Shown here: one piece after another, positions 15,574-25,858 of the stretch
Position numbering within the stretch: position 1 is the first letter of the stretch
Layout: every line of letters begins with the position of its first letter
Assembly: GCF_012932565.1 (NCBI RefSeq)
Contig: NZ_JABBYJ010000001.1
Span: 1,798,001 to 1,862,000 of the forward strand
DNA: 64,000 nt
Origin: Sneathiella limimaris
GTDB lineage: Bacteria > Pseudomonadota > Alphaproteobacteria > Sneathiellales > Sneathiellaceae
Direction: 5' to 3'
Made by a program: the position numbers and the translations under genes
Notes under the pieces: generated by a model
Database searches by the model: none
What the model was told of the DNA's origin: nothing
What the model saw: only the letters and a program-made list of their open reading frames with translations

Positions 15574-15575
15574 CA

Positions 15576-16412
15576 ATGGCGCTTAAAAGTTATAAGCCTT
15601 CAACACCTGCGCAGCGTGGGTTGGTCCTAGTTGACCGCTCTGACCTGCATAAGGGTAAGCCGGTTAAGAGCCTTACTGAAGGTCTGTCCGGTACAGGTGG
15701 TCGTAACAATAACGGCCGTGTTACTGCACGTCGTCGCGGTGGTGGACACAAACGGACATACCGTATTGTGGACTTCAAACGCCGTAAATATGATGTAGGT
15801 GCGACAGTTGAACGTCTGGAATATGATCCAAACCGTTCAGCGTTCATCGCTCTGATCAAATATGACGATGGTGAACAGTCTTACATCTTGGCACCACAGC
15901 GTTTGGCAGCTGGTGATCGCGTAATCTCTGGTGAGACCGCTGACATCAAGCCAGGTAACGCGATGCCACTGAAAAACATGCCAGTAGGTACCATTATCCA
16001 CAACGTGGAAATGAAACCAGGCAAAGGTGGCCAGATGGCCCGTGCCGCTGGTACCTATGTTCAGCTGATTGGTAAAGACGCTGGTTACGCACAGCTTCGT
16101 CTTGCCTCTGGTGAGCAGCGCATTGTTCCTGCGGACTGCATGGCGACAGTTGGTGCTGTTTCAAACCCAGATCAGAAGAACATTAAACTTGCGAAAGCCG
16201 GTCGTTCCCGTTGGCTTGGCCGTCGTCCATCCGTTCGTGGTGTCGCCATGAACCCGATCGACCATCCACATGGTGGTGGTGAAGGTCGGACATCCGGTGG
16301 TCGTCATCCAGTTACACCTTGGGGTGTGCCAACTAAAGGCAAGCGGACTCGCTCTAACAAATCCACTGATAAGATGATCATGCGGCGCCGTCCGCAGAAG
16401 CGGAAAAAGTAA
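15576..16412 (+). CDS. rplB: 50S ribosomal protein L2
   Basis: L2 is a core 23S-binding protein needed for subunit association and peptidyl transfer; 278 residues, normal length. Family marks include [19 protein letters not shown], the central [21 protein letters not shown], and the C-terminal [30 protein letters not shown] containing the histidine implicated in catalysis. The tail RRRPQKRKK is basic. Ten bases separate it from rpsS. Confidence 0.98.
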   Translation: MALKSYKPSTPAQRGLVLVDRSDLHKGKPVKSLTEGLSGTGGRNNNGRVTARRRGGGHKRTYRIVDFKRRKYDVGATVERLEYDPNRSAFIALIKYDDGEQSYILAPQRLAAGDRVISGETADIKPGNAMPLKNMPVGTIIHNVEMKPGKGGQMARAAGTYVQLIGKDAGYAQLRLASGEQRIVPADCMATVGAVSNPDQKNIKLAKAGRSRWLGRRPSVRGVAMNPIDHPHGGGEGRTSGGRHPVTPWGVPTKGKRTRSNKSTDKMIMRRRPQKRKK

Positions 16413-16422
16413 GGAGCGCTAG

Positions 16423-16701
16423 ATGGCACGTTCAATTTGGAAAGGTCCTTTTGTCGACGGTTATCTGCTTAAGAAAGCAGAAACTGCTCGTGAAAGCGGC
16501 AAAAACCAGGTCATTAAGACTTGGTCTCGTCGGTCAACCATTCTTCCTCAGTTTGTAGGACTGACTTTCGGCGTTTATAACGGCCAGAAGTTTGTACCTG
16601 TTCTTGTAGACGAAGACATGGTCGGCCATAAATTCGGAGAGTTTTCTCCTACTCGTACATATTATGGCCATGACGCCGATAAGAAGGCGCGGAGGAAATA
16701 A
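16423..16701 (+). CDS. rpsS: 30S ribosomal protein S19
   Basis: S19 of the 30S head, contacting S13 and the A-site tRNA region; 92 residues. Recognised by [16 protein letters not shown] at the start and [25 protein letters not shown] at the end. AAGGAG precedes the start. It lies two bases ahead of rplV, so translation is likely coupled. Confidence 0.97.
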   Translation: MARSIWKGPFVDGYLLKKAETARESGKNQVIKTWSRRSTILPQFVGLTFGVYNGQKFVPVLVDEDMVGHKFGEFSPTRTYYGHDADKKARRK

Positions 16702-16703
16702 AC

Positions 16704-17084
16704 ATGGGTAAGCAGTCCCTCGAAAGGCAGCTGGGCGACAACGCTGCACTCGCAAAAGGCAATCGCCTGCGTGTTAGCCCACAGAAGCTGAACCTCGTGG
16801 CAGGCCTTATTCGCGGTAAATCTGCGGAATCGGCTTTGGCTGAGCTGACTTTCTCCAAGCGGGCGATCGCTCGCGATGTGAAGAAAGTTCTCCAGTCTGC
16901 GATCGCAAATGCGGAAAATAACCATCAGCTGGACGTTGATCAGTTGTTTGTTGCTGAAGCATATGTCGGCAAATCTCTGGTTATGAAGCGGTTCCGTCCA
17001 CGGGGTCGCGGTCGCGCTAGCGGTATCATGAAACCCTTCAGCAACATCACGATCGTTGTTCGTGAACGCGAGGAGCAAGCATAA
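16704..17084 (+). CDS. rplV: 50S ribosomal protein L22
   Basis: L22 reaches into the exit tunnel with a beta-hairpin and, with L4, forms the tunnel constriction. The protein has 126 residues. The hairpin region [30 protein letters not shown] is intact and wild-type looking with respect to macrolide resistance deletions. GGAGG at the end of rpsS serves as its ribosome-binding site. The stop TAA shares its last A with the rpsC ATG. Confidence 0.97.
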   Translation: MGKQSLERQLGDNAALAKGNRLRVSPQKLNLVAGLIRGKSAESALAELTFSKRAIARDVKKVLQSAIANAENNHQLDVDQLFVAEAYVGKSLVMKRFRPRGRGRASGIMKPFSNITIVVREREEQA

Positions 17085-17794
17085 TGGGTCAAAAAGTTAA
17101 TCCAATCGGCCTGCGTGTTGGTATCAACCGTACTTGGGATTCTCGCTGGTACGCTGACGGCAATTTTGCGGATCTGCTGCACGAAGATGTACGCATCCGG
17201 AAATTCCTGGAAGAAAAACTCGTCCAGGCTGCTGTTAGCAAAATCGTGATCGAGCGTCCGGCCAACAAATGTCATGTGACAATTCATTCAGCTCGTCCTG
17301 GTATTATCATTGGACGGAAAGGTGCAGACATTGGCGCCCTGAAGAATGAAGTCCAGAAAATGACGAAAGCGGAAGTCAATATCAGCATTGTTGAAATCCG
17401 TAAGCCTGAAATCGAAGCCAAGCTGGTCGCTGAGAATATCGGTCAGCAGCTAGCGCGTCGTGTGGCTTTCCGTCGTGCTATGAAACGCTCTGTCGACTCA
17501 GCATTGCGCTTGGGTGCTCAGGGTATCCGGATCAACTGCGCAGGCCGTCTCGGCGGTGCAGAGATTGCTCGGACTGAATGGTACCGCGAAGGTCGCGTTC
17601 CACTGCATACATTGCGCGCAAATATCGACTATGGCGTTGCCAGATCTCTGACCACTTACGGTATCATCGGTATCAAAGTGTGGATCTACAAAGGCGACAT
17701 TATGAAACATGACCCAATGGGCCAGGAAAAAGCACAGGAGAAGCTGCAAGCTAGCGGACGTCCTGGTGGTCGTTCTGGTGGTCGACGGGGCTAA
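17084..17794 (+). CDS. rpsC: 30S ribosomal protein S3
   Basis: S3 of the mRNA entry channel, part of the ribosomal helicase; 236 residues. The KH domain with the GXXG-like loop is in [20 protein letters not shown], and the C-terminal domain carries [31 protein letters not shown]. The C-terminal tail is Gly/Arg rich ([14 protein letters not shown]). Starts on the last base of the rplV stop (TAATG), which implies coupled translation. Confidence 0.98.
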   Translation: MGQKVNPIGLRVGINRTWDSRWYADGNFADLLHEDVRIRKFLEEKLVQAAVSKIVIERPANKCHVTIHSARPGIIIGRKGADIGALKNEVQKMTKAEVNISIVEIRKPEIEAKLVAENIGQQLARRVAFRRAMKRSVDSALRLGAQGIRINCAGRLGGAEIARTEWYREGRVPLHTLRANIDYGVARSLTTYGIIGIKVWIYKGDIMKHDPMGQEKAQEKLQASGRPGGRSGGRRG

Positions 17795-17811
17795 GGTAAA
17801 GAGGTGATATC

Positions 17812-18231
17812 ATGCTTCAACCGAAGCGTACAAAATTTCGCAAAGCACACAAAGGACGCTTGAAGGGCGTCGCAACTTCAGGTACAACCCTGAACTTCGG
17901 TGCTTATGGTCTCAAAGCCGTTGAGCCCGGACGTATTACTGCACGTCAAATCGAGGCAACTCGTCGTGCGATTACACGTCACATTAAACGTGCTGGTCGT
18001 GTCTGGATCCGTATTTTCCCAGATGTTCCGGTTTCAAAGAAGCCTACTGAAGTCCGTATGGGTAAAGGTAAGGGTTCTCCGGAATATTGGATGGTTCGTA
18101 TTCAGCCAGGCAAAGTCATGTTCGAACTTGACGGTGTTCCAGCTGATCTGGCCCGTGAAGCATTTGAACGTGGTGCTGCCAAACTTCCAGTTAAGACTAA
18201 GTTTGTCACCCGTCTTGGCGAAGGGGGTTGA
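17812..18231 (+). CDS. rplP: 50S ribosomal protein L16
   Basis: L16 supports the A-site tRNA in the 50S subunit; 139 residues. [16 protein letters not shown] is the standard N-terminus; [32 protein letters not shown] follows. The arginine modified by hydroxylation in some bacteria lies in this segment, but no such enzyme is encoded nearby. GAGGTGATATC before the ATG is the ribosome-binding site. rpmC starts two bases after its stop. Confidence 0.97.
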   Translation: MLQPKRTKFRKAHKGRLKGVATSGTTLNFGAYGLKAVEPGRITARQIEATRRAITRHIKRAGRVWIRIFPDVPVSKKPTEVRMGKGKGSPEYWMVRIQPGKVMFELDGVPADLAREAFERGAAKLPVKTKFVTRLGEGG

Positions 18232-18233
18232 TT

Positions 18234-18425
18234 ATGAAGGCACAGGAATTGATGGGTAAAACCCCAGATGAACTGAAAGATGAGCTGATTGCTTTGAAAA
18301 AAGAGCAGTTCAATCTTCGTTTCCAGAAAGCAAGTGGCCAACTGGAAAATACAGCCCGTGAACGTCAGGTTCGCCGTGATATCGCACGTATCAAAACTGT
18401 GATGTCAGCTAAACTGGCGTCGTAG
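18234..18425 (+). CDS. rpmC: 50S ribosomal protein L29
   Basis: L29 flanks L23 at the tunnel exit; 63 residues from ATG 18234 ([18 protein letters not shown]). The TTG six bases upstream in frame overlaps rplP and would add MI only; I prefer the ATG, which has AAGGGGG at 18221-18227 as ribosome-binding site. Typical two-helix composition with [19 protein letters not shown] and IARIKTVM. Confidence 0.95.
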   Translation: MKAQELMGKTPDELKDELIALKKEQFNLRFQKASGQLENTARERQVRRDIARIKTVMSAKLAS

Positions 18426-18436
18426 GAGATAGAGTT

Positions 18437-18673
18437 ATGCCAAAACGTATCCTGCAAGGGACAGTAGTTAGCGACAAGAACGATCAAACCGTTGTTGTCA
18501 ATGTACAGCGTCAGGTGATGCACCCGCTTTACAAAAAATACATTGGCCGGTCTAAGAAGTACCACGCCCATGATGAGAAGAATCAGTTTAAAGAAGGCGA
18601 TACAGTCCGTATTCAGGAATGTCGTCCTTACTCCAAGCTGAAACGTTGGGAAGTTCTTTACGACAACGCTTAA
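18437..18673 (+). CDS. rpsQ: 30S ribosomal protein S17
   Basis: S17, an OB-fold primary binder of 16S rRNA; 78 residues. [44 protein letters not shown] and the C-terminal [19 protein letters not shown] define the family. AGGAG at 18424-18428 (overlapping the rpmC stop) provides the ribosome-binding site. A 35-base gap separates it from rplN. Confidence 0.97.
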   Translation: MPKRILQGTVVSDKNDQTVVVNVQRQVMHPLYKKYIGRSKKYHAHDEKNQFKEGDTVRIQECRPYSKLKRWEVLYDNA

Positions 18674-18708
18674 GATAAGCGTGTCAGAAGCAGACAAAGG
18701 TAAAGACT

Positions 18709-19077
18709 ATGATTCAAATGCAAACCAACCTGGAAGTCGCCGACAATTCCGGCGCGAGACGGGTGCAGTGCATTAAAGTTTTGGGCGGTTCCAAGCGGAA
18801 AACAGCCTCTGTTGGCGACACAATTGTTGTGTCTGTCAAGGAAGCCATTCCTCGCGGCCGTGTCAAAAAAGGTGACGTGCAGCGTGCAGTCATCGTACGC
18901 ACTAAAAAAGAAATTCGCCGTCCAGATGGAACAGCTATCCGCTTTGATACAAATGCGGCTGTGCTGATCAACAACTCTGGCGAGCCAATTGGAACTCGTA
19001 TTTTTGGCCCAGTCACACGTGAACTGCGCGCCAAGAACATGATGAAAATCGTTTCCTTGGCTCCGGAGGTGCTCTAA
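18709..19077 (+). CDS. rplN: 50S ribosomal protein L14
   Basis: L14 forms intersubunit bridge B5 and is the target of the silencing factor RsfS; 122 residues, normal length. [31 protein letters not shown] is diagnostic, followed by [18 protein letters not shown]. Its stop shares an A with the ATG of rplX (CTAATGG), so translation is coupled. First gene of the stretch corresponding to the E. coli spc operon, though no separate promoter is evident here. Confidence 0.97.
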   Translation: MIQMQTNLEVADNSGARRVQCIKVLGGSKRKTASVGDTIVVSVKEAIPRGRVKKGDVQRAVIVRTKKEIRRPDGTAIRFDTNAAVLINNSGEPIGTRIFGPVTRELRAKNMMKIVSLAPEVL

Positions 19078-19400
19078 TGGCTGAAAAATTCTCAGTTAAA
19101 AAAGGCGATAAAGTCGTCGTCCTTTCCGGTAAAGACAAAGGTAAGTCTGGTGAAGTACTGAGCGTTCTTCGCAAAGACCGCCGCGCTCTTGTTGCTGGTG
19201 TGAACATGGTGAAACGTCATACACGGCAAAGCCAGACCGAACAGGGTGGCATCGTCGAAAAAGAATCACCAATTCATTTGTCAAACATCGCTTTGCAGGA
19301 TCCGAAAGACGGTAAAGCAACTCGTGTTGGTTTCAAGACCCTCGAGGATGGCCGTAAAGTTCGTTTCGCGAAGCGGTCTGGCGAAGTTATTGATCTGTAA
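19077..19400 (+). CDS. rplX: 50S ribosomal protein L24
   Basis: L24 initiates 50S assembly and later sits near the tunnel exit; 107 residues. The KOW motif is [26 protein letters not shown] near the N-terminus, followed by [32 protein letters not shown]. Starts within the rplN stop. Eleven bases separate it from rplE. Confidence 0.97.
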   Translation: MAEKFSVKKGDKVVVLSGKDKGKSGEVLSVLRKDRRALVAGVNMVKRHTRQSQTEQGGIVEKESPIHLSNIALQDPKDGKATRVGFKTLEDGRKVRFAKRSGEVIDL

Positions 19401-19411
19401 AGGATAGTAAG

Positions 19412-19960
19412 ATGGCAGCGCCTAGACTTAAAACACTTTATTCTGATGAGCTGCGTGGTCAGCTCAAAGAAAAATTCAATTACGCCAACGATATGATGAT
19501 TCCAAAATTGGACAAAATCGTCATCAATATCGGTTGTGGTGAAGCAGTAGCTGATTCCAAGAAGATTAAATCTGTTTTGGATGAGCTGGCAAAGATTTCT
19601 GGTCAGAAACCAGTTGCTACTGTCGCTAAGAAATCGATCGCAACTTTCAAACTTCGTGAAGGTATGCCGATTGGTGCGAAAGTTACATTGCGGAAAGACA
19701 AAATGTATGAGTTCCTCGATCGCCTGGTCAACATTGCGTTGCCACGTGTTCGTGACTTCCGCGGTGTGTCTGCAAAAAGCTTCGACGGTCGTGGCAACTA
19801 CGCCATGGGCCTGAAAGAGCAAATTGTATTCCCAGAAATCGACTATGATGATGTAGCCGACGTACGGGGTATGGATATCGTGATCTGTACAACTGCGACA
19901 ACTGACGAGGAAGCTCTTGAGCTGCTCAAAGGTTTCAACGTTCCGTTCAAGATCAATTGA
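19412..19960 (+). CDS. rplE: 50S ribosomal protein L5
   Basis: L5 carries 5S rRNA with L18 into the central protuberance; 182 residues. Family patterns include [51 protein letters not shown] and [35 protein letters not shown]. Preceded by AAGGATAGTAAG as ribosome-binding site. rpsN begins 18 bases later. Confidence 0.97.
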   Translation: MAAPRLKTLYSDELRGQLKEKFNYANDMMIPKLDKIVINIGCGEAVADSKKIKSVLDELAKISGQKPVATVAKKSIATFKLREGMPIGAKVTLRKDKMYEFLDRLVNIALPRVRDFRGVSAKSFDGRGNYAMGLKEQIVFPEIDYDDVADVRGMDIVICTTATTDEEALELLKGFNVPFKIN

Positions 19961-19978
19961 TCCAAGGAGATTTAAGGA

Positions 19979-20284
19979 ATGGCTAAAAAAAGTGCCGTTG
20001 AAAGAGACCTTAAGCGTCGTCGTCTTGTTGAAAAATATGCAGCAAAACGTGAAGCGCTGAAAGCGATCATCAATGACGAAAGTCAGCCACAGGAAGAGCG
20101 CTTTGCTGCTCGCCTGAAATTGGCTGAATTGCCGCGGAATTCATCCAAGACACGTGTTCGCAATCGTTGTGAACTGACTGGTCGTCCACGGGGTGTTTAT
20201 CGCAAGTTCAAACTGTCACGTATTGGTCTACGCGACATGGCTTCCGCCGGACAGATTCCTGGCGTTGTGAAGTCAAGCTGGTAA
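19979..20284 (+). CDS. rpsN: 30S ribosomal protein S14, zinc-independent form
   Basis: S14 of the 30S head; 101 residues, the long class without the CXXC...CXXC zinc ribbon (only one Cys is present, in [12 protein letters not shown]). The C-terminus [34 protein letters not shown] is standard. AAGGAGATTTAAGGA before the ATG gives two possible ribosome-binding sites. This long form is the ordinary proteobacterial version at this locus. Confidence 0.97.
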   Translation: MAKKSAVERDLKRRRLVEKYAAKREALKAIINDESQPQEERFAARLKLAELPRNSSKTRVRNRCELTGRPRGVYRKFKLSRIGLRDMASAGQIPGVVKSSW

Positions 20285-20298
20285 GAGGAGAATAGAAG

Positions 20299-20697
20299 AT
20301 GTCTTTTAGTGATCCTCTCGGCGATATGCTGACACGCATTCGCAACGGACAGCATGCGCGTAAGAGCTCTATCAAGAGCCCTGCTTCCAACCTGCGTATC
20401 AACGTTCTGGAAGCTCTGAAACGTGAAGGTTTTATCCGTGGTTATGAAGTTAGCGAGCCTGAAACTGGCAAACGCGAACTAACCATCGAACTGAAATATT
20501 ACCAGGGCAAGGGCGTAATTGAGCACGTAAGTCGTGTTTCTAAGCCTGGCCGTCGGGTATATTCAGGCGTCAAAAGCCTGCCTCCAGTTCGGAACGGTCT
20601 TGGCGTATCCATTTTGTCGACACCTCGCGGTGTCCTGTCTGACAACGAAGCACGGGAAGCCAATGTAGGCGGCGAAGTGCTCTGTGAAGTCTACTAG
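20299..20697 (+). CDS. rpsH: 30S ribosomal protein S8
   Basis: S8 is a primary 16S binder; in E. coli it also represses the spc operon by binding rplE mRNA. The protein has 132 residues with [22 protein letters not shown] at the start and [29 protein letters not shown] at the end. AGAGGAG precedes the ATG. Seven bases separate its stop region from the rplF ribosome-binding site GGAGGG. Confidence 0.97.
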   Translation: MSFSDPLGDMLTRIRNGQHARKSSIKSPASNLRINVLEALKREGFIRGYEVSEPETGKRELTIELKYYQGKGVIEHVSRVSKPGRRVYSGVKSLPPVRNGLGVSILSTPRGVLSDNEAREANVGGEVLCEVY

Positions 20698-20705
20698 GAG
20701 GGAAC

Positions 20706-21239
20706 ATGTCTAGAATTGGTAAGCATCCAGTTTCTATTCCTTCTGGTGTAGAACTGCAGTTTAACGATAAAGAAGTAACTGCCAAGGGAAGCAAAGGTTC
20801 CCTGAGCATGACTTTCGTTGACGATGTGAACGTTGAAAAGGATGGCGATCAGGTTTGGGTAAAACCTGCTAACGATTCTAAGCGTGCACGTCAGATGTGG
20901 GGCATGCAGCGGACGCTTCTGAACAACCTTGTCGAAGGTGTCAGCAACGGCTTTACTAAAAAGCTTGAGATTGTTGGTGTTGGTTATCGTGCAGCCGTTC
21001 AGGGCAAGACTTTGAACCTGAACCTCGGCTTCAGCCACGATGTGAACTATGACATTCCAGAAGGCATTGAAATTAAATGTCCTTCTCCAACAGCGATTGA
21101 AATCAGCGGTGCGAACAAGCAACGCGTTGGTCAGGTTGCTGCGGAAATTCGTTCATACCGGAAACCAGAACCTTACAAAGGTAAAGGTGTTAAATATGCG
21201 GATGAGTACATCTTCCGCAAAGAAGGTAAGAAGAAGTAG
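20706..21239 (+). CDS. rplF: 50S ribosomal protein L6
   Basis: L6 lies at the base of the stalk near the factor-binding site; 177 residues, with the two internally similar halves of the family. [17 protein letters not shown] is the N-terminus and [12 protein letters not shown]-type helix (here [26 protein letters not shown]) the C-terminal RNA-binding segment. AGGAGGGAACATG gives an excellent ribosome-binding site. Confidence 0.97.
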   Translation: MSRIGKHPVSIPSGVELQFNDKEVTAKGSKGSLSMTFVDDVNVEKDGDQVWVKPANDSKRARQMWGMQRTLLNNLVEGVSNGFTKKLEIVGVGYRAAVQGKTLNLNLGFSHDVNYDIPEGIEIKCPSPTAIEISGANKQRVGQVAAEIRSYRKPEPYKGKGVKYADEYIFRKEGKKK

Positions 21240-21248
21240 GATAGAGCC

Positions 21249-21611
21249 ATGGCAAATTCAAATGCATTGTTTGAGCGTCGACGTCGTAGAAACCGGGCAC
21301 GTCTCAGCAAAGTTGGCGGTGGACGTCCTCGGTTGTCTGTTCACCGGACAAACAAACAGATTTATGTTCAGGTCATTGATGATACTGCTGGAAAAACACT
21401 GGCAGCAGCGTCAACTCTGGACAAAGATCTGCGCGACAAGCTGAAGTCAGGAAGCAACAAAGACGCAGCTGCTGAAGTTGGTAAACTGATTGCAGAGCGT
21501 GCCGTCAAAGCCGGTGTCACAACCGTTGCCTTCGACCGCGGAGCTTATAAATATCACGGCCGGGTGAAAGCCCTTGCCGATGCCGCCCGTGAAGGCGGGT
21601 TGTCCTTCTAA
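21249..21611 (+). CDS. rplR: 50S ribosomal protein L18
   Basis: L18 binds 5S rRNA together with L5; 120 residues. [35 protein letters not shown] and the C-terminal [26 protein letters not shown] are family patterns. The N-terminus is strongly basic, as expected for rRNA binding. Ten bases downstream of rplF and 12 bases upstream of rpsE. Confidence 0.97.
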   Translation: MANSNALFERRRRRNRARLSKVGGGRPRLSVHRTNKQIYVQVIDDTAGKTLAAASTLDKDLRDKLKSGSNKDAAAEVGKLIAERAVKAGVTTVAFDRGAYKYHGRVKALADAAREGGLSF

Positions 21612-21623
21612 GGGGTATATGAA

Positions 21624-22169
21624 ATGAGACCAGAAGCAGAAAAAGGCGATTCAGAGTTCGTCGAAAAGCTTGTCCACATCAATCGTGTGGCCAAGGTTGT
21701 GAAAGGTGGTCGCCGGTTTGGTTTTGCTGCGTTGGTAGTAGCTGGTGATCAGAACGGTCGTGTCGGTTACGGTCACGGTAAAGCGCGTGAGGTCCCTGAA
21801 GCCATTCGTAAGGCGACAGAAGAAGCCAAACGCAAAATGATCCGTGTTCCACTTCGCGAAGCCCGCACTCTTCACCATGATGTGAAGGGACATTTCGGTG
21901 CCGGTCGTGTGATGCTGCGTGCAGCACCTCCAGGTACTGGTATTATTGCTGGTGGCCCGATGCGTGCGATCTTTGAAGCTCTTGGCGTTCATGATGTTGT
22001 GACAAAGTCTGTTGGAACTTCCAACCCATACAACATGGTGAAAGCGACTTTTGAAGCGCTTGAAAACATGAACTCTCCACGTCAGGTTGCGGCCAAACGT
22101 GGCAAGAAAGTTTCAGAAATTGTTGGACGTCGCGCTGAGAGTGTTGCGAAGGAGGCTGAAGATGCCTAA
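21624..22169 (+). CDS. rpsE: 30S ribosomal protein S5
   Basis: S5 acts in decoding fidelity and lines the mRNA entry tunnel; 181 residues. The double-stranded RNA-binding fold is seen in [53 protein letters not shown], and [43 protein letters not shown] follows. AGGGGT at 21611-21616 sets the ATG at 21624. The last eight bases overlap rpmD. Confidence 0.97.
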   Translation: MRPEAEKGDSEFVEKLVHINRVAKVVKGGRRFGFAALVVAGDQNGRVGYGHGKAREVPEAIRKATEEAKRKMIRVPLREARTLHHDVKGHFGAGRVMLRAAPPGTGIIAGGPMRAIFEALGVHDVVTKSVGTSNPYNMVKATFEALENMNSPRQVAAKRGKKVSEIVGRRAESVAKEAEDA

Positions 22170-22353
22170 GTCTAAAAGCACAATTACTGTAACACAGACT
22201 GGCAGCCCAATTGGCCGTCACAAATCACAGCGGGCAACTTTGGTTGGCCTGGGTCTGAACAAAATGCACCGGACTGTTCAAGTGGAAGATACACCTTCCA
22301 TTCGTGGCATGATCCGGAAAGTTCAGCACCTGGTGCAGGTCAAAGAAGCTTAA
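22162..22353 (+). CDS. rpmD: 50S ribosomal protein L30
   Basis: L30, 63 residues from ATG 22162 ([23 protein letters not shown]). The start lies eight bases inside the end of rpsE and is marked by a perfect AAGGAGG at 22149-22155, six bases upstream. The open frame continues upstream inside rpsE but those residues are not L30. [28 protein letters not shown] is the family core. Confidence 0.95.
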   Translation: MPKSKSTITVTQTGSPIGRHKSQRATLVGLGLNKMHRTVQVEDTPSIRGMIRKVQHLVQVKEA

Positions 22354-22382
22354 GCCGACCCGTCGGATAAGGAACTTGAGAT

Positions 22383-22859
22383 ATGTTATTGAATCAATTG
22401 TCTGATAACGCGGGTGCGACCAAAAACCGTAAACGCGTTGGCCGTGGTATCGGCTCCGGTAAAGGTAAAACTTCCGGTTCCGGTCAAAAGGGTCAGAAAT
22501 CACGTTCAGGTGTAGCGATTAAGGGATTTGAAGGCGGTCAGATGCCAATCCACCGTCGTCTGCCAAAACGTGGTTTTAAAAATATTTTCCGCAAAGAATT
22601 TGCTGTCGCAAATCTGGGCCGTGTTCAGGCCGCAATCGATGCTGGAAAACTTGATGCCAAGGACACTATTACGATTGCCAAACTTCAGGAAGCTGGAGTT
22701 GTTGGTAAGGTTAAAGACGGTGTCCGTCTGCTGGCCAAAGGCGAACTGAAAGCTAAAGTCACTTTCGAAGTCAGTGGTGCTTCTAAAGGCGCTATCGAGG
22801 CTGTTGAGAAAGCTGGCGGTTCAGTTACGCTTCTCAATCAAGAAAAAGCTGAAGGCTAA
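22383..22859 (+). CDS. rplO: 50S ribosomal protein L15
   Basis: L15 is a late assembly protein of the 50S; 158 residues. The basic, glycine-rich N-terminal extension [28 protein letters not shown] is diagnostic, followed by [21 protein letters not shown]. The C-terminal half has the typical alpha/beta fold ending near [17 protein letters not shown] terminator-like hairpin lies between it and secY. Confidence 0.97.
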   Translation: MLLNQLSDNAGATKNRKRVGRGIGSGKGKTSGSGQKGQKSRSGVAIKGFEGGQMPIHRRLPKRGFKNIFRKEFAVANLGRVQAAIDAGKLDAKDTITIAKLQEAGVVGKVKDGVRLLAKGELKAKVTFEVSGASKGAIEAVEKAGGSVTLLNQEKAEG

Positions 22860-22874
22860 AGCTGGAACAAGTGT

Positions 22875-22899
22875 AGGGCAGCTCAATAGCTGCCCTTTT
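22875..22899 (+). terminator. Terminator or attenuator between rplO and secY
   Basis: AGGGCAGCT (22875-22883) pairs perfectly with AGCTGCCCT (22888-22896) around CAAT and is followed by TTTT. It probably lowers transcription from the ribosomal genes into secY-adk. The secY ribosome-binding site (GGAG) follows within a few bases. Confidence 0.8.
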
Positions 22900-22917
22900 A
22901 ATCTGGAGTAACATTTC

Positions 22918-24264
22918 ATGGCATCTGCAGCAGAACAAATGGCTTCCAATATGAACTTTGGTGCTTTCTCAAAAGCAACTGAGTTGAAGAAGCGTTTGTG
23001 GTTCACGCTTTTTGCGTTGATCGTCTATCGGATCGGGACCTATATCCCTATCCCTGGGGTAGACCCGACTGTTCTTGCCGATGTTTTTTCGCAAAACTCC
23101 GGTGGTGTTCTCGGCATGTTCGATGTGTTTGCTGGTGGTGCGCTAGGGCGTATGACCATTTTTGCATTGAACATCATGCCTTATATCTCTGCTTCTATTA
23201 TCATGCAGCTGATGACCTCCATCTCTCCACAGATGGGACAGTTGAAGAAAGAAGGAGAGCAGGGGCGTAAGAAAATTAACCAATACACCCGTTACGGTAC
23301 AGTTCTTCTGGCTGCCTTGCAGGGGTATGGTATTGCGGTTGGTCTTGAAGGAATGTCACTTTCAACTGGGCAGTCTGCGGTTGCAGATCCTGGAATGTTC
23401 TTCAGAATCACTACAGTCATTACGCTGGTAGGTGGTACTGTATTCCTAATGTGGTTGGGTGAACAGATTACCGCGCGCGGTGTTGGTAACGGAATTTCAC
23501 TTATTATTTTCTCCGGTATTGTTGCAGCCTTGCCAGGCGCACTTGTCGGAACCTTGGAACTGGGCCGGACAGGCGCACTTTCAACAATCGTAATTCTGAC
23601 TTTGCTGGTTCTTTCAGTTCTGGTAATCGGCTTCATCGTCTTCATGGAACGCGCCCAGCGCCGGATCCTTGTTCAGTATCCGAAGCGTCAGCGGGGCAAC
23701 AAGACATATGGTGGTCAGAATTCACATTTGCCATTGAAGCTCAACACAGCTGGCGTGATTCCACCGATTTTTGCCTCATCTCTCCTGTTGATGCCGGCAA
23801 CAGTTGCAGGTTTCTCTGCAGGCAGTGGACCTGAGTGGCTATCTTCTGTCACGACTCTGGTTGGTCATGGTACGCCGCTATACATGCTGCTGTATATCAT
23901 CGGGATTGTTTTCTTCTGCTTCTTCTACACTGCTGTTGTGTTTAACCCTGATGACACTGCTGATAATCTGAAGAAGAATGGTGGCTTCGTGCCAGGAATT
24001 CGTCCTGGAAAAAGAACATCTGAGTATCTGGATTTCGTTTTGACCAGACTGACTGTTGTAGGCGCAGCCTATCTATCTCTGGTTTGTATTCTTCCTGAGC
24101 TTTTGATTTCACAATGGGCAGTCCCGTTTTATTTCGGCGGAACTTCTCTCTTGATTGTTGTATCTGTCACGATGGATACTGTAGCGCAAATACAAAGCCA
24201 CTTACTGGCACACCAGTATGAAGGGCTTATCAAGAAATCGAATCTCGGGGGGCGACGTAAATGA
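22918..24264 (+). CDS. secY: Preprotein translocase subunit SecY
   Basis: Channel-forming subunit of the Sec translocon in the inner membrane; 448 residues with the ten membrane segments expected. Recognised by [16 protein letters not shown], the plug region following it, and the cytoplasmic loop [16 protein letters not shown] (here [22 protein letters not shown]), which binds SecA and the ribosome. It ends in [13 protein letters not shown], a typical C-terminal tail. The stop overlaps the adk ATG by four bases. Confidence 0.97.
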   Translation: MASAAEQMASNMNFGAFSKATELKKRLWFTLFALIVYRIGTYIPIPGVDPTVLADVFSQNSGGVLGMFDVFAGGALGRMTIFALNIMPYISASIIMQLMTSISPQMGQLKKEGEQGRKKINQYTRYGTVLLAALQGYGIAVGLEGMSLSTGQSAVADPGMFFRITTVITLVGGTVFLMWLGEQITARGVGNGISLIIFSGIVAALPGALVGTLELGRTGALSTIVILTLLVLSVLVIGFIVFMERAQRRILVQYPKRQRGNKTYGGQNSHLPLKLNTAGVIPPIFASSLLLMPATVAGFSAGSGPEWLSSVTTLVGHGTPLYMLLYIIGIVFFCFFYTAVVFNPDDTADNLKKNGGFVPGIRPGKRTSEYLDFVLTRLTVVGAAYLSLVCILPELLISQWAVPFYFGGTSLLIVVSVTMDTVAQIQSHLLAHQYEGLIKKSNLGGRRK

Positions 24265-24911
24265 TTCTCATTCTGCTAGGTGCACCAGGAGCCGGAAAAG
24301 GCACACAGGCACAAAGACTGCAGGACAAACATGGCATCGTGCAACTTTCTACAGGTGATATGTTGCGCGCTGCTGTTAAAGCAGGCACAGAAATTGGCCT
24401 GAAAGCAAAAGCTGTAATGGAACGAGGGGAACTGGTTTCGGATGATATTATGACCGGAATCATTTCTGATCGTTTAGATCAGCCAGACTGTGAAAAAGGT
24501 GCAATTCTGGATGGCTTTCCAAGAACGGAAGCCCAGGCGGAAGCCCTTGACAAGATGCTGGCTGAAAAGAATCTGTCACTGAATGTAGTGATTGAGATGA
24601 AAACCGACGATGAAGTACTTGTAGAACGGATTACAGGCCGTTATACATGTGCCAATTGTGGGGCTGGTTATCACGATACTTTCCTGAAACCAGCTAAAGA
24701 AGGTGTATGCGACAAGTGTGGTGGGACAGAATTTTCCCGTCGCAGTGATGATAAGGCAGAGACTGTAAAGTCCCGGTTGGAAGCCTATCACAAACAAACC
24801 GCACCACTTTTACCCTATTATAGGGAAAAGGGCATCCTTAAGCAGGTTGACGGGATGGCCGAAATAGACGAAGTCACACGTCAGATCGAAGGTGTAATTA
24901 GTTCGATCTAG
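24261..24911 (+). CDS. adk: Adenylate kinase with zinc-type LID
   Basis: Catalyses ATP + AMP to 2 ADP in the cytoplasm; 216 residues, the long form. The P-loop GAPGAGKGT is at residues 7-15, the AMP site includes STGDMLR and [11 protein letters not shown]. The LID domain carries four cysteines, C130, C133, C150 and C153, in the spacing of a structural zinc site, unlike the E. coli enzyme, which uses a polar network there. Its ATG lies in the secY stop (ATGA), a common alphaproteobacterial arrangement. Confidence 0.97.
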   Translation: MILILLGAPGAGKGTQAQRLQDKHGIVQLSTGDMLRAAVKAGTEIGLKAKAVMERGELVSDDIMTGIISDRLDQPDCEKGAILDGFPRTEAQAEALDKMLAEKNLSLNVVIEMKTDDEVLVERITGRYTCANCGAGYHDTFLKPAKEGVCDKCGGTEFSRRSDDKAETVKSRLEAYHKQTAPLLPYYREKGILKQVDGMAEIDEVTRQIEGVISSI

Positions 24912-24914
24912 GTG

Positions 24915-24942
24915 TTGACTACTTAGAACAACTTTATATAAT
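24915..24942 (+). promoter_or_regulatory. Promoter of rpsM-rpsK-rpoA-rplQ
   Basis: TTGACT (24915-24920), 16-base spacer, TATAAT (24937-24942), four bases after the adk stop. The discriminator is GC rich (CGCGCGC), fitting growth-rate control. It would give a leader of about 65 bases that contains a short hairpin (24972-24988). Confidence 0.85.
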
Positions 24943-24971
24943 CGCGCGCTTCTCAGAGGCGCTCGAGAGAA

Positions 24972-24988
24972 CGGGTCGCTTCGGCCCG
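24972..24988 (+). other. Short hairpin in the rpsM leader
   Basis: CGGGTCG (24972-24978) pairs with CGGCCCG (24982-24988) with one G-U pair and a three-base loop, followed by AATTT. It lies between the strong promoter and the rpsM start and could be a weak attenuator or a stability element. Confidence 0.4.
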
Positions 24989-25013
24989 AATTTGGTGAAT
25001 AGGAGAAGCTAGC

Positions 25014-25382
25014 GTGGCTCGTATTGCTGGTGTTAATATCCCGACGAATAAGCGGGTGCATATTGCCCTGACTTATATTCATGGCATTGGTACAACCAAA
25101 GCCAAAGAAATTTGTAAGACTGTAGGTCTTGCTGAAGAAACTCGCGTGAACGCGCTTAGCGATGCTGAAGTCGTTCGCATCCGCGAGGTGATTGATGCTG
25201 AACATACTGTGGAAGGTGATCTTCGCCGTGAAACAGCTATGAACATCAAGCGTCTGATGGATCTAGGTTGCTACCGCGGCCTGCGCCATCGTCGTGGCCT
25301 GCCAGTGCGCGGCCAACGGACACATACAAATGCCCGTACCCGTAAAGGTCCGGCCAAGCCTATTGCTGGAAAGAAGAAGTAA
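25014..25382 (+). CDS. rpsM: 30S ribosomal protein S13
   Basis: S13 of the 30S head, bridging to the 50S and contacting P-site tRNA; 122 residues. The start is GTG 25014, set by AGGAGA at 25001-25006 and by the family N-terminus [26 protein letters not shown]. The C-terminal [32 protein letters not shown] is standard. rpmJ, which precedes rpsM in enteric bacteria, is absent here. Confidence 0.97.
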   Translation: MARIAGVNIPTNKRVHIALTYIHGIGTTKAKEICKTVGLAEETRVNALSDAEVVRIREVIDAEHTVEGDLRRETAMNIKRLMDLGCYRGLRHRRGLPVRGQRTHTNARTRKGPAKPIAGKKK

Positions 25383-25383
25383 C

Positions 25384-25773
25384 ATGGCACGTGATAAAGC
25401 TCGTATTCGCCGCCGTGAACGTAAGAACATCACTTCAGGTGTCGCTCACGTAAGCGCAACCTTTAACAACACCAAAATCATGATCACTGATGCACAGGGC
25501 AATGCAATTGCTTGGTCTTCAGCTGGTTCACAGGGTTTTAAAGGTTCTCGGAAATCTACTCCATTCGCCGCGCAGATTGCTGCAGAAGATGCAGGCAAGA
25601 AAGCGCAAGAGCATGGAATGAAAACTCTGGAAGTTGAAGTTAAGGGTCCAGGTTCAGGAAGAGAATCAGCTCTTCGTGCCCTGCAGGCAGTTGGCTTTAC
25701 AATTACTTCCATTCGGGATGTATCTCCGATCCCTCACAATGGTTGTCGCCCACCAAAGCGTCGCCGGGTTTAA
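25384..25773 (+). CDS. rpsK: 30S ribosomal protein S11
   Basis: S11 of the 30S platform; 129 residues from ATG 25384 ([19 protein letters not shown]). The open frame extends upstream into rpsM but that part is not S11. Family core: [30 protein letters not shown] and the closing [18 protein letters not shown]. It starts two bases after the rpsM stop. Confidence 0.97.
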   Translation: MARDKARIRRRERKNITSGVAHVSATFNNTKIMITDAQGNAIAWSSAGSQGFKGSRKSTPFAAQIAAEDAGKKAQEHGMKTLEVEVKGPGSGRESALRALQAVGFTITSIRDVSPIPHNGCRPPKRRRV

Positions 25774-25817
25774 GGGGAAGTTGGCAGTACAATCTGTACT
25801 GGCTATTTAGAGATGTC

Positions 25818-25838
25818 GCAGACCCAGAGCGGGTCTGC
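25818..25838 (+). other. Hairpin between rpsK and rpoA
   Basis: GCAGACCC (25818-25825) pairs perfectly with GGGTCTGC (25831-25838) around AGAGC. Only TT follows, so strong termination is unlikely. It occupies the place where rpsD lies in enteric alpha operons and may adjust RpoA synthesis or mRNA decay. Confidence 0.5.
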
Positions 25839-25858
25839 TTAAGCATGAGGTCAACACC

